Shown: positions 13,275 through 25,464, numbered from the stretch's first letter. The stretch is 64,000 bases of DNA from Struthio camelus (GCF_040807025.1 NC_090953.1:23854997-23918996), one strand, 5' to 3'. Notes: generated from the sequence alone by a model not told the origin. Program-made: numbers and translations.

Positions 13275-16200
13275 CTGAGGAAGATCAGTTGAAATCATGA
13301 CATGATGGCCTTTTCCCTTCAGCCCTGCAAGGGCCATGCCCAGCTGCCTCCCTGGGGAGGCCCTGCCCCTTACCTTGGCTGCATGTTTCAGGAGGCGGTT
13401 GTAGGTGGAGCAGGCTTCAGAGATCAGCTGGTCAGCGTCCAGGTCTATGAGGTTCCCACAGAGCTGGCCAGGGGAAGAGATGGAGAAAAATCAGAGAGGT
13501 CTCATGTGTCTGCTCAGGGGAGGAGGTATCAGAGAGAGGTGGAGGATGGGAGTCCCAGATTTCATGTTGGATTTTCAGTCCAATTCTCCTCCTCTTTCCT
13601 GAGCATCTCTATGTGTTCTCCCCGTGTTGCCTCTTCCCTTGCATTCCCTCTCCTTGACCACTGTGAGGCCAAAGCACAGGACTCAGAAAACCTAGGTGTA
13701 GTCCTAGCTCCCTTTTCTTGTCCCGCTCTGGTGCTTCCTAAGGGAGAGAAAGGCATAGCTGCCCACAGCTGAATAGCAGGGTTCCCTTTGCATACTTCCA
13801 TCTGACTAATCATTGTTAGAGACCAGAGCCTCCTTTGCCTCGTCAAAGTTCCTTCCCCTTCCTAATACTTAAAATCTTAAAGTACCCGGCCGTCCATTCT
13901 CCTGAATTTTCTCACTCTTCTCTTAGGAAAATAAAGTCATTTTTACAGGCATGCTAGATTACTGAAACACTCTGCTTGGAGGCTAGGTACGCAAAGGCTG
14001 GACCTGCAGATGTGGGAAACTCTTTCCACTAGCCCCTGTGTACCTGCATCACAAGCTATCCTGGGGTGCCTGGCTCACCCCATCACCCCAGAAGGCTTTT
14101 GCATCCCGGCAAAAAGCTCTCACTGCTGGGTGCAACAGTGCCAGGGCAGCAGCCCAGCAGTGCAGGGCTAAACGGGGAAGAGAAGCTGAGAGAAGGAAAG
14201 CTGGGAATCAGAGACAGCCTGTTCCCTCTACACTATGATCCCAAATAAGTCCTTGTCTGCATTTATGATCAAATTGAGCTTTTTCCTTTCAAGCCACTTT
14301 CCTTGTTTCCTCATTTTGGCTGCTGTTAAGACCAATAAGCAGCTCCTCCTGAGCCCTAGCAGCTAGGGGGCCAAGTACAGCCCCAGACAGCTGTGATGCA
14401 GCGGGATGGGATGCCCTTCCCCTTGCAGGGCAGAGGGATGGCGGTGAACTCTCTGCAGCAGGCTCCCCGCACACATGCTCACCATCAGGATGTCATCTCC
14501 AGCCATGTTCTCCCGCAGGATCTGGTCTCTCACTGTCTGCAGCAGTGTATAGGCCACAATCACCTGGAAATTTCGGCAGGGCTTCCCTGTCAGGAAAACC
14601 TTGGGGGAACAGATGGGAGAGGAGGGCGGGGAGGGGAAAAAAAATCTATCAGGGAAGCCTATGGGCAAAATCTCCAAGCCAGGATAACCAGAGCCTCTCA
14701 TACTAGCCACTAAATTCACTGATAGGCTAAAAAAATAATAAAGCAGCAACCCAAACTCCTTGATGTTCCTCCTGACAATTTTGACTCAAAGGACCCCAAA
14801 TACAGGGAGGAGGTCCCTGGGTGCTGGGGGAGGGAGTTACGATTGTTACCGGTCCAGAAGAGGTTGCAATGATCCGAGGGAGGGCTACAGCCAGTGCAGA
14901 CAGGTCAAACCTGGTGCACTTGGGACCCCAGAGAGAGGGAGGTGTCTGGGGGATGCCTTTGCCATAAAAACATAGGAGCAGATGTAGTAAATGAGCTACA
15001 TGTAGCCCTATATTCCGTTCCTGAGGTTCACTGAAAGCAGGTGTGCAGGGAAGGGTAACAGTCCAGGCAGGCATGAACAATACTTGCTCTGGATACCTCC
15101 TAGTCACCAATAATTTACAAGGACTTCCTGAGCCATGGAAGCCTCTGAAGGGGTGTCTCTGCCATCAGCCTGCCAAGTTTCTCTCTGAACCCTGCTGACA
15201 TTTCGCATCCTCAAAATCCTGCAGCAAGGAGTTCCACAGTTAATCTTCTTGTCAGGTGAGGGCTGTTTTGTTTGTTTGTTTTTTTCTATGGAGCTCTCTG
15301 TGCTCCAAGATGCTTAAGCACAGACTCTGAGGAAGAAGGAGTCCTGGAGGCCTGAAAAGCTCAGAACTGCCCTAGCTGCACATCAGCTATTTTACAGAAC
15401 TCAGCTTACATCTAAATGGAAAGCCTGACCCAGCTAGCTCTGTGCAAGAGCCTTCCCCAGCCAGGGAGGTAGGAAAAGTAGGAGGCAGAGAAAAAGTATT
15501 GAGGCAGAGATATTTTAACTGAATGCACGTCAGAATCACTCTCTGAATAAGCATGTATGTGGACACCCTCAAAACAGACCTGGGACCAGCCAGGCTGTGC
15601 TGACGAATGTAGCCCACCCTGCCGCCCTAGGGCAAAGGCGGTTTACAGCCAGTTTCAAAGACCTGCTCTTGTCTCCAGGATTTCTCTGCTTCCTCCCTGC
15701 CCCAACAGGGCTCCCACAGCCCCGAGGTCTCGCAGCCCAGACAGAGAATAATTAGAACCAACACTTGCCGCACAGACTTCATCAAGAGGGGTGAGCGCAA
15801 AAAGAGAGTCTGTGCAAATATTAATTGAGATAATCAAAGCCACCAGGGAGAAAGGCTGAGAAATGAGATGCAAAGAGAGAAGCTTGTGCAGGAAGGGTGA
15901 GGTATCCTGCTGCTCCAGCTGCCTCTCTCCTTCCTGGAGTCCCACTGTGGATGCCAGAGCCACATCTAGATAGGGAGGGCTCTGCCAGGGCCAGCTGCAT
16001 GTAGGTGCAGATCGCGCTGCCCCACAGCCTGCAACAAAGCCGTTTAGGCTGGCAAAGAGCACTGCATCAGGGCTTAGAAGATCTCGCTGAAGGGCTCAGT
16101 GACAGTGCTGAGGTTTCTCTGCTTGGGCTGGTGCCTGCTTTGTAAACCACTGGGAGCTCTAGCAATAAGTTTTCAGCCACCTGAGCAAGGTACTGCCACA

Positions 16201-19200
16201 CTCAAAGCGATGCCCCTGAGCTCAGGAGGATGATTAAGAGCAGGATCTTTATCACACGCTCAGAAAAGAAAGCGCTGGTTGGCTGCAGATGCTCTGAGAC
16301 ATGGCTGAGGAAGGTGGTAACAACAACTCTTTGGGGTTATGGGAGCTAAAGTCCACCTAAATTTGGATTAAAAGGCATTTAAGTGCTACAGATCTCATAC
16401 CAAACCCAGGCCCTTCAAGATTCTCTGCTAGGAATAGAGAATTAGATATCTTCTAGCTTTGAAGAGTTTGGATCCAGTGACTGTTTATCTGTTAAGGGCA
16501 ACATACCTGGCCAAAGCACTACAGTAGCATATGAATGACAACAATCCTCATCGTCCCAGGTGTTCCCCAAGTATCTGAATCTCTCTACAGGGCCCACTGG
16601 AAGCTGAAAGCCACCCAAGACTCTGCCCTCTGTTGTCCATTACACCATCCTCAGGACTCACGGCAGGACACCAGCCCTGCAACACACCACTGTTTTCCCT
16701 TCCGGACATGGGGCAACTTGACCACCCTGCACCCAGGGAAACATCGTAGAGTAGCAGCAACCAAAAGAGGATGAGGGGCAAGTGACCAAAAACACACTGA
16801 GCATTGCAGAAGCAGCATTCCCGTGTAGCAGTGGCTTGGTTTACGGGTATGTCTACTTTTCCAAAAGAGCAACAACCCTCAAAGAAGCAGACACTTGTCA
16901 TTAAAAAGCACTCACCTCCCAGAGCCTCCAGACATCATAGAAGGATTTGAACACTCGCTGGAAGGAGAAGCAAAACCAGGGGAACAGCGACTGAATAACT
17001 TGTGTGCCTTTTCCTTCTGAAAGATGAGAAGAGCAAACTCTGATCAGAAACTAAGCTGGACTTTGAAGGCAAAAAGAGGCAGTTAGGCTGTGGAGCAGGG
17101 AGCACACGTGCAGGCTGGGTTTCTTCATTTGATTGTTGCTTAGGCTGCAAGATGCATCTGCCAAAATTTGTTCCTGGTTGGATGAGGCCAAACCACACTC
17201 TCACCTGGGCTTTCTGGCTTGCCCTGCCTCGACCAGCTCTGTGCCCTGTCACACTGCTGACATGGGGTTGCACAGGCTTGGCTCTGTTGGCACCAGCCAA
17301 TGGAGACATGCCTCATAGTAAGCCAGAGAAGGCACTGGGAGTGGTGGAAAGACTGTGCTGAAGCCTGGAGGAGAAGGGACATTTTCCACCGTAGCAGCAT
17401 CAGCATGAATCAAAGACGGGCTGACCCACCCTTTCCAATGGAAGGACAGTTTGGCAGAGGGAGAGCTCAGGGAGATGCTCGAAGGCTGCAGCCTCAGCTC
17501 CATCTTCATGCAACTCACAGAGGAAAGGGAGATAAATACAGAAAAATGAGTGCACAGGGCTAAGGTCTTTCAAACTGCTCCCAGGCAGTTGTCTCAGGAG
17601 ATCCAAGATGAGTGACCCCTGCTCAGCGTCCCTGACCTACATTCTCAGCATATTCAGCAGGCGTAGGTGAAGCCTATCACTGTGCAAATATTTACCTTCC
17701 TTTGCTGGCATCCTCTCTAAATGATGCTGCCTGGCCTATGTGAGCATCTTCTCTGGGCTGGAGGGCAGTGAGGAGGCTTGAGACTTACCCAGGTGTTTTG
17801 CAAAGGTGGGATCCATAAATGTAATCAATGCCTTCAGCATGACCAAGTTCTTCCCCACACCTATGTTCATCACACAGCTGTGCTCCTGGGGGACACAGAA
17901 AGCAGGAACGCAGAGCAGGGGAAGATCAGATGGCCCAGCTCGTTTACAGCTGCAGCCAGCTTCACCCTTCCCATAAGCACAGAGGCCTGCTAATGGAGGA
18001 TTTACCCCCATTACCACGGCTCCAGTCCCTGTAGAGATCACCAGCAGAGTTTGAATCCAGGCCTAGCTAATATTGCAAGATAGGGTGCTACTGATTAAGC
18101 AATGCCCACTTCTAACAGTCAGGGGCAGCGGCAGGCTTTTACCCTCCCAAGACACAGGGCACACAGATAATGTAATCGATTACATGTGTCCCTTCATTCC
18201 CCTACGGGTGAACTCATCTGCCTTATGCTAAGCAGCCCCTGGATACAATCTCTGCCTGCCTGCTGCTTGAAGACACATGGGGATCCTGAGCGGATTGTCT
18301 TTCGGGGCAGGCAGCAGATGCTGGCACTGATGGGAGCTCACCCGGGGGCGTATGCAGCTACAAAACTCAGAAACCTCCCGCCTGCCTCTCTCCAGAGTCA
18401 GCAGGGGTGTTTTCCTTCAGCTGAACTTTGCGGAACTACTCTCTGCAATCTCACCATGGTGCCATCCCCACTAACGCCCCCTGAGCCTGGCCCTACTCCT
18501 GGGTCTGACATGGCAAGGATGAAGAGGGTCAGCCCAAACCAGCGGTCACTCTGCGGTGGCCAGGAGAAGGTATTGTGTCTGGTGGGGGTGCGGAGGTGAG
18601 CCTGAAGGCTCAAGACTATGGGTGGCTGCTTTCTCCTGAGAGCCTAATTCCTGGCATGGAAGTCAGGCCAGGATTGATTAGGGACTTTTGCCGTCTGGAC
18701 TGTTTCACCCAGGCAAGAAGCACCCAGAAACTTACTGTTTTCTGGAGGAAGAACTGGAAGAGCCAGTAGATCTCATGTTCCTGCTCAGCTAGAAGATGGA
18801 AGAGCAGGAGCATCTCACGAAAGCCTTGTTGGTACTCTGCCAGGAGAGAGGACACACATATGCACTTGCATGTACCCAACAGCAGAGTCCGAGATTGGCA
18901 CTGCCAGCTGCGCACTAGGGGAGTGCCAGGTGGTCGTGCCAAGAGCAGGCTGGGCGAGAGGTCAGGTAGAGCCCAGCAGGGCAGCAGCAAGGACGCAGTC
19001 CAGGCAAGAACGAGTTATGAGGAACAAAGAAAAGAAAGGCAAGGGGAGTCCCCAGAAACCTAGAGAAGAGCGGGTGAAGAACATCCTCCAGGGGCTCAGG
19101 CAGGGCCAGCACAGTGTCCCTTTGCTAACTCACCATGGGGCCTGAACTCAGCTGGGAAAAGGTCTTCCCCAGGAAAAACTCCTCTGGGGCCACACATGAG

Positions 19201-22200
19201 ATGCTCCCCAGATACTCACCAGCCTCCATGTTGCATACGTAGCTCAGCAAAAGGATCTTTTCCATCTGCTTCTTGTCCACCCTGGTTTGGCCTTGGGCAT
19301 CTCTCGTGTACAGTCTCTGCAGGTCCGAGTCTGGCAGGAGGGAGAAATGAGCACCTGAATTTCACATCTGGAGCAAAACATTCATGCCAGGCTGCTTCAC
19401 ACCATCAGTCCTGCATGCATAAAGGCCTTGCAGAAAACTTAACAGGCAAAATAAGTGGCCTGGACAGAGCTGGGCCAACGGACTTTGAGCTGGTGCAGTC
19501 ATTCTTGCAATCTAGACTTGTTTGAAAGTGACCTCTTTGTTCAAAGGTGATATCCTTATGTGGTTGGAAACCCTCGAGAGGGCTCTGAGACTGCTTTCTT
19601 GCTCTGTTTTTCACCAGAGATTTCTTCCTGGTCCAAGAATTCTGTTACCCTGCTTCCCTTCTATCTCAAAGTTTTGTCTACATATTTGCCTGCACGTATG
19701 AAAAGTTTTAGTTCTGAAAAGCTTGACTAATCTCATAACAGCTCTTTAAACAGACCACTTTGTACAGAAAGGTGGAGAGTGATTTCTTCTTCACCCAGTC
19801 ATGGAGAGGAGGGGAAAAAAGGAAGGGAGCAAGGAGCTATATTTGGCTGAAAGCATTACATTTTTCTAAGGTCTTCTCCAGCTGGATGTAGCATCTTTCA
19901 TTTCTGAAGAAGCAACTCAAACTCAGCAAGACATTTAAAAAAGAAGGAAAAAAACCCCAAACCCTACCTGCTTGCCTCTGCTGGATTGATTTATGCAGGT
20001 TACGTTGATTTGTAACATAAATTTTGCAATATCATTTAATATTCCTTTTGTTGTACAACTTGGAGAAACCTAAATGGGAATCTGAATATAATAACACTAT
20101 TCACTGAAGTAAGCTCCTTTCATCCACAAAAAATGGGCCTGGGGGTGATCTCCAGACTCCCAGCCTCCCTCTAATGACATCTCTATCTCCTGTCTTTCTA
20201 TATGTAATTCTCTCTCTCTGGGTCACTTGACCCATCACTGAAAAGCTGATGGCTCCAGGCAGTGTTGTAGCAGGTGCCAGCTCTAGCAGTCAAATACAGC
20301 AACTCAGGATGAGAAAAGAGGTAGAAAAATGTCACAAATTGGAATGGCTGTGGAGAATTTTAGGTATTCAGAAATATAATGATGTGCATTGGAGCTCTGC
20401 CAGACACGAGGTGAGCATGTCTGCCTGCACAGGGCAGCTGCGAACGCGTATTAGCGAGCAGGTTTGCAGCCCTGCACCTCCTTCCAAAGGCAGAGCCACC
20501 CACACCCCGGGCTCTCTCCCACCAGGTCCAGCTACCACAGCAGAAGGATCATCTAGCTCAAACCAGGTAGAAATCCAGCACCTATAATATGCCTGAAGAC
20601 CATGCAGATGCACAAGCATTCGTGCTTGTACAGGGGAGGAGCAAGTAAGCACTTACTGATGAAACTGCAGACTTGAGAGAAACCCCTGAACTGTGTCTCC
20701 AGCAATGGCTGTATCTTGTCATACATCTTGGCCAAGGACTCATAACTCTTCCTGCAAGAAGAGGATGCATGGCTGCCCACCACAGGAGGCAAGGACATTG
20801 CCCAGCCGTTTCCCTGGGCATGTGGCAAACAGCAAAACCCGCTGCATTAAAGCTTTGCAGTAAGCTTTTCTGGTTTGGGAAGGACCGGTAGGACCAGCTA
20901 CACTGTCTCCCACTTGTTACCCCAAAATGGCTCTGGATCAGCAGCAGAGGAAAAAGGTCTCCAAACACCAACCTCTAAGAACAGAGTGGGAAAAGCATGA
21001 AAGGGAATGGCTAAAATAATAGTATCTGCCCCCAGGGCTCTGGGAACTAAAGGGCCGGGAAGGGCCCGGGACTTCCCCAGGAGCATGTCAAGCCAGCAAA
21101 GGCACCTTGCACACCAAGAGATCAATTCAGTCTCTAAACATCTGCCTTCACCCCAACCTGAAGTGAAAGACAGACACCTCAGAGAGGTTGGCATCCGTTC
21201 ATAGGGTAACATAAGCATTCAACAGAAAATTACCTACCTGCATGTGAAAGCAGCTCTGTGCTACCCAACAGCTAACAAAGGTGGACAGCCAGGCAGACAG
21301 CCAGACATACCTCCTCATGCCTTCAACCGCGAGCCTCTCGTCTCGCGAACTGCTCCAGGGGTAGTACCCGGTGAGGAACTTCCATGCTTCTGACCTCACG
21401 GAGGGGTCCAGGCCCTGGGGACGACAGCACAGGCAGCTTGGGAGGGTGACAGCCACCAGCATGGCATACCAGGTGGCTCGACAGGAGACCACAGCCCCAG
21501 CAGTACATTTGGGAGCATCTTTTGTGCTCTTATCTGGATAGTCTTTTGTGGAGCTGGTTGTATGGTGTTGGCCCAGATCACGCTATTTGGACAAGTGCTT
21601 TTAGGTTTTCCCATTTTATTAGTAGGAAACTTCGCATTGTGGTTGAAATGTTTCCACGTTGTCATCTCACTTAAAAAACAAACTGGTGAACAGCCAGTAT
21701 GTGGGGTTTTCAGGAAGGTTTCCTGACAAACAATAAAAGTTTCAACAGAAAATGGCTGCAATATTTTTTTTAAATAAAGTTGTTCTATCTCAGTCATAAT
21801 TTCAGAAGCATTTTCACCAAGATACTCCAAAACAAACATGTTCAAACAAACCACAACTTTCCACCACACAGCAAATAGCATTTTCCCAACATCGAAACTT
21901 CTCGGGAGGCAGCGTACCAGTCCTGCATGTCCACGGGGTCCCAGCCCCTGCCAGGCATCATGTCATTAGAGGGCAAGGCATGGCCTGGCCAGACGTTATC
22001 CCAGATCACCTGAACTACACGCAGCCCCAGCTGTTTCCACAAGGGTCAGTTCAAGACCAAAGTGGCTGCATTTAAGCACAAATAGTGAAATTTCTCACTA
22101 CCAGCCCAGGCAATGGGAAACCAGAGTGTTTTCACAGCTCTCGAAAAGTGTGACAGGTTGTCTGGGTTCATCTCTGAGCTCTCCTGGCTCCTTTCATGGA

Positions 22201-25200
22201 AATGAAAAGCTTTTTTTAGAGGCTTAAAAAAAAAAGTGCTTTGTGATAAAAATCAATTCTTCCTCAATGGGCAAAGCTGACTAATTTGTAAACTGCAAGA
22301 AAAGAAGAAGAAGCAAGAAAGCAAGCAAGCAAGAAATGCCAAATGAGGATAAGTGTGCAGCATCGCTAGGCAGAAGGATGCTGTTTGATCAACAACTTAT
22401 ATAGTCTAGAAAACCAGGGGGGAAAAAAAGCGCCACCTTTCCAGGGGACGTTAACCCTTCAGCTGCCTTCCCAGGCAAACCTGCTCTGAAGCCAGGTGGG
22501 AGGTTGGGAATGTTCATAGAGGCCAGAAGTGTTTCACAGCTCTGTGCTGCTCCCAGGAGTGTTATTGGTTTCCTGGAGCCTTTCCCCTCAGCAGCCACAA
22601 GCAACTGCTGGCTTTCACCGGTGGGCACCACCCGGGCATCGTGCTGAGAGAAAAATGAAGGTGGCTTGAAGGTCCCTGCTCCATCTCCCTGTGCTGTCTA
22701 GCACAGACTTGCTGCTCAGTCCAGACCTGAGCTCCCCGAGGCAAGAGGATGACACACGTTACCCTCCACTACCCATCACTCTCATTGTTTCAGATCTCCT
22801 TACCCTGTCAAGGATGTTGGATGAAATAAAATCCCAGGACTTCACCAGGTGGCCACTCTCATCGAAATAGCCTTCCCACTCACTCTGGTCAATGGGCAGC
22901 TTCGTGGTTTCCTAGAGGCAGGAAGAGAGCTGGGGGTTAGTCAGATGAGGAGGAGAGTGGGGTAAGGGTCTCTCCTGGGCTTAACAACAGGAGAAAAGAA
23001 GCTGTCCAGCTGCACAAGCCATCTCCAAGCAGGGACCAATAATGTTATCAGAAGTACACTTGACTATTTTAGGTAATGCAACCCTAAACAGAGGTTTACA
23101 GTCCCACCTTGGCTTTGTTTACAAGAATTGATTGGGTTCCCAGATGGCTGCTGTGGCTGGAGTAATGAAAACGGCTTCTTCGGCTCAAGAAGCATAGGTA
23201 TGACCACAGATGTGAGTTATTGCCAGATTTCTGCTGTGCAGGGACTGAGACTCCAATAGCTGATAAATGCAGAGCAGAGGCTCTTTTAGCATAAGGCATT
23301 GTGGCTCAGGTCTGGAAGTCCTACCTTCAAACCCTCCCAAGCTAGACAGCATGTCACCTCATGAATCGTGAAACATGAGGCTGGGTCTTTGCTCTCAGTC
23401 TCAGCTTTGTCTGGGTAAGCAGCGCTTGAACACCCACCACCTTTCACTGCTTCCCTCAGTTCCCTGTTATGCAGCTGCAGGGTGGCCTGTCCCTCATAGC
23501 ATAGGAAAGGGTGGACGCAGCTACCCATGCTACCGTTGCACCTTCAATTCAAGCATCTCTGCTTCGGTGCCCAGGCCTCCCAAGAACAGCTTTCAGCACA
23601 GTGCTAACTACCTGTGGTCTGACACAAGGCATCTCCCTGGCATACGCATCCCCTGCTGCCAGCATGTCCCAGGCTTGCTTGTTCCACCTTTTCTTTCTAA
23701 GCTGCCAGCATTCAAGTCCCTTCACACTCGGGGCCCAACCTGAAAGGCAAGTGGCTGGTGCTTGCCCTCTGCCTCCTCCTCCTCTGGCCTTTTTATCCCC
23801 TGCATCTGCATCCCTTTCTTCCGATTCCAAATTGCTGCCTGGGTTGACACCACCCTGAGGCTTACAAATCACATCAGCAACCTGTTTGCCTTCAGCTCTT
23901 AATTCTTGTCGCCTCTGCACCCTAACTCCCATGGTGAGAAAATGCAGCCCCAAGCCTACATCATTCCATTTAATTCCAGTCCAAGCCTACTTCTAGCAAA
24001 GGATGAAAGGCAAGTATGGTGCAGGTTAGAACTGCTAATTAGAAACAACCAGAGAGGAGAAATTAAGGGAAGGAAAAAATCAGCAGAGCAGGCGAGGAGA
24101 GTAAATGTTATTAGAAAGTTCTGCACCCAGCAGAACAAACAATAATGTACCTCCTCAAGTCAAAAGGTAGTCCGTGGACAAATGGCTATCCAGGCAGCGA
24201 TGCTCAGGAAACGCACTGTCAATACTGAGGCCCAACTCTTTTAACAGAAAGGGAGCAGGGAAGCTGACTTTTTTTTAAACCTGGTAACAAACTGAAGGGA
24301 AATGAGAGTGAATTTTCCTGCCTCTGGTGCACTTACTAGATCTGGGCACTGGCACAAATACCAGGCTGGAGAGCATTAACACCATTACATTTAGCGACAT
24401 TGGAGAGCAGCACTACTAGTCACTTCCAAAAGGTATGCAAATTTGCATCTAATGCACATGCACCTTGTATTTTCAAATTATTTCATAGGAAGAGGATGCC
24501 CTAGGTTCCCTTCCAAGCCCCTCTGTTCCCACAAAGGGCGAACAGCCTCCTTGCTCCAGCCACTAGCTGCCGACAGCATCCAAGACCTTCAAGTGCATGA
24601 GCACAGACATCACTAGCAACGGGTCTGACTTCTGAAGGTGGGCACCTTTTCAGATCTGCATGCCCCGTGCTTTTGAACCCTCTTTGGTTCTGCTTACAAA
24701 AGGGGGGGTTGGTCAATTTTTTGGTTTTTTTTAGTCTGTATGATCTTGATCCCACCTGCTGCTTCTGCACAGAAGCCCCAACAAGAACCAGCAAGTCTGG
24801 TAGCTCTTGCTACAGCTACCAGACATGGGGAAAGAGCATACTGGTCAACGTATTACCATCACAAGGAACTGCTTGCAGCCACTCTTGGAGGTAAGGTGTC
24901 TGGTCTGACTCCAACAGCCGTTTGCAGATTTGTTTATTCAACTGTTACCAAATCTCCACCCTCCAGGAGAAAACAGACCATGTCCTGGTTACTGATACAC
25001 TTGTGACAGTTTTGCTCACCTTGGGAATAGGGGCACAGGCGAAACATGCTGCAGAAAACCCAGGCTGGCTCCAGGTGAGCCAGGTCAAGGTGCACTACTG
25101 AGCCAGAAGACTCAGCCAGAGCGGCCTAAACTGGAACATCTTCACGGCACTAGGCTACACCGCTTTGTCCAGTGCTTGCCCTGAAGCTCCATGGTAAATC

Positions 25201-25464
25201 ACAGCCTACCAGCCTTTCAGATTCTGGCTCTGATACAATGTCAGGGTACGTTTCTGTCACCCTGCACATACACGTTTGGGCTTTAATCTCTTCTCTTTCC
25301 TCCTGAGAAAATATCCTGAGCTGAAAATAGTGTCTGGAGGAGTATTTAAAAAAAAAAAAAAAGTATATTGTGTATGCTTGCCCAGCACTTACTCTGCTCT
25401 GAGCGCCCACAGTGGGGTCAAGATACTGGGCCAGGCGAGTCAGTTTGCCTGTTGTCATGTTCAT
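13230..25464 (-). CDS. TBC1D21: TBC1 domain family member 21, complete 11-exon coding sequence
   Basis: The eleven exons join to 1,041 nt, or 346 codons plus TAG; the human protein is about 336 residues. Intron phases from 5' to 3' are 0,0,2,1,1,0,1,0,0,0. Intron lengths are 2481, 1389, 559, 1326, 383, 850, 772, 2316, 1019 and 99 bp, and all are GT-AG. The TBC (Tre-2/Bub2/Cdc16) domain spans about residues 61-300. It opens with a GLDPSVR...EAW motif (Arg67, Trp71), has I-x-x-D-x-x-R at 126-132 (putative arginine finger Arg132) and Y-Q-Q-G at 165-168 (glutamine finger Gln167), and includes a conserved TGKPCRNFQ block in exon 9. TBC proteins stimulate GTP hydrolysis by Rab-family GTPases. In mammals this member is restricted to male germ cells and is needed to organise the sperm midpiece and mitochondrial sheath; the same role in birds is inferred. 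No frameshift or premature stop was seen. Family assignment is near certain; the N-terminal exon is the least certain part. Confidence 0.95.
13374..13463 (-). CDS. TBC1D21: TBC1D21 exon 10
   Basis: The exon is 90 nt in phase 0 and encodes residues 303-332, including the conserved NLIDLDAD-x-LI motif. The acceptor is GGCCAG|CTC and the donor AAG|GTAAGG. Confidence 0.94.
14483..14599 (-). CDS. TBC1D21: TBC1D21 exon 9
   Basis: The exon is 117 nt in phase 0 and encodes residues 264-302, containing LTGKPCRNFQV, one of the best conserved stretches of the protein, and GDDIL. The acceptor is CCCAAG|GTT and the donor ATG|GTGAGC. Confidence 0.95.
15175..15245 (-). repeat. Ancient CR1-type LINE fragment in TBC1D21 intron 8
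   Basis: The phrase TCCTGCAGCAAGGAGTTCCACAG matches a conserved part of the 3' region of old amniote CR1 elements (TCCTGTGGCAATGAGTTCCACAG in reversed orientation). It is heavily diverged and only about 70 bp long. Confidence 0.5.
16916..17016 (-). CDS. TBC1D21: TBC1D21 exon 8
   Basis: The exon is 101 nt (2 + 33 codons) and encodes residues 230-263, with the highly conserved QSLFPWFCF block and the VWRLWE helix near the C-terminal end of the TBC fold. The acceptor is TTTCAG|AAGG and the donor GAG|GTGAGT. Confidence 0.95.
17789..17885 (-). CDS. TBC1D21: TBC1D21 exon 7
   Basis: The exon is 97 nt (32 codons + 1) and encodes residues 198-229, including conserved EHSCV-x-NIGV and DP-x-FA-x-HL blocks. 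The acceptor is CCCCCAG|GAG and the donor CTGG|GTAAGT. Confidence 0.94.
18170..18185. promoter_or_regulatory. 16-bp perfect palindrome with TAAT-CG-ATTA core
   Basis: ATGTAATCGATTACAT is a perfect inverted repeat in intron 6 of TBC1D21. Its centre, TAAT-NN-ATTA, has the form of a paired-type homeodomain dimer site. Only the sequence symmetry is observed; regulatory use is inferred. Confidence 0.3.
18736..18836 (-). CDS. TBC1D21: TBC1D21 exon 6, glutamine-finger segment
   Basis: The exon is 101 nt (2 + 33 codons) and encodes residues 164-197. It begins with E-Y-Q-Q-G-F, which contains the TBC glutamine finger Gln167, and ends with a hydrophobic helix (WLFQFFLQKT). The acceptor is GGCAG|AGTAC and the donor ACA|GTAAGT. 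Confidence 0.95.
19220..19330 (-). CDS. TBC1D21: TBC1D21 exon 5, arginine-finger segment
   Basis: The exon is 111 nt (2 + 36 codons + 1) and encodes residues 127-163. It completes the I-x-x-D-x-x-R motif with Asp129 and Arg132, then carries the conserved VDKK-x-MEKILLLSYVCN segment. The acceptor is TGCCAG|ACT and the donor GCTG|GTGAGT. Confidence 0.94.
20657..20751 (-). CDS. TBC1D21: TBC1D21 exon 4
   Basis: The exon is 95 nt (1 + 31 codons + 1) and encodes residues 96-126, ending at Ile126, the first residue of the I-x-x-D-x-x-R motif. The acceptor is CTTGCAG|GAAG and the donor ATCA|GTAAGT. The motif is split across the exon 4/5 junction. Confidence 0.93.
21311..21414 (-). CDS. TBC1D21: TBC1D21 exon 3, start of the TBC domain
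   Basis: The exon is 104 nt, starts in phase 0, ends in phase 2, and encodes residues 61-94 plus part of Arg95. It carries the first TBC motif (G-L-D-P-S-V-R and E-A-W-K-F-L-T-G-Y), followed by a Ser/Arg/Asp/Glu-containing loop. The acceptor is CCCCAG|GGC and the donor GAG|GTATGT. Confidence 0.95.
22296..22335. repeat. AAG/CAAG purine-rich simple repeat in TBC1D21 intron 2
   Basis: Degenerate AAG and CAAG units run for about 40 bp (AAGAAGAAG, then GCAAGCAAGCAAG). Confidence 0.7.
22804..22911 (-). CDS. TBC1D21: TBC1D21 exon 2
   Basis: The exon is 108 nt in phase 0 and encodes residues 25-60. It contains the conserved PID-x-x-EW and FDESGHL blocks that precede the TBC domain. The acceptor is CTCTAG|GAA and the donor AGG|GTAAGG. 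Confidence 0.93.
25348..25362. repeat. A15 homopolymer, 3' of the exon 1 donor
   Basis: A run of 15 adenines on the plus strand lies 30 bp inside intron 1 of TBC1D21. On the transcribed strand it is a U-rich tract just after the donor. Confidence 0.8.
25393..25464 (-). CDS. TBC1D21: TBC1D21 exon 1 (start codon)
   Basis: This exon encodes residues 1-24, beginning Met-Asn-Met-Thr-Thr. An in-frame TAG lies upstream at 25,501-25,503, so the reading frame is closed on the 5' side. The first ATG has G at -3. The second ATG (25,458) has A at -3, and its Met-Thr-Thr resembles the mammalian N terminus, so initiation at the second Met (344 residues) is equally possible. The donor reads AGA|GTAAGT in phase 0, matching exon 2. 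The N terminus is poorly conserved in this protein, so the call rests on position, phase, the start codon and the splice site. Confidence 0.75.
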
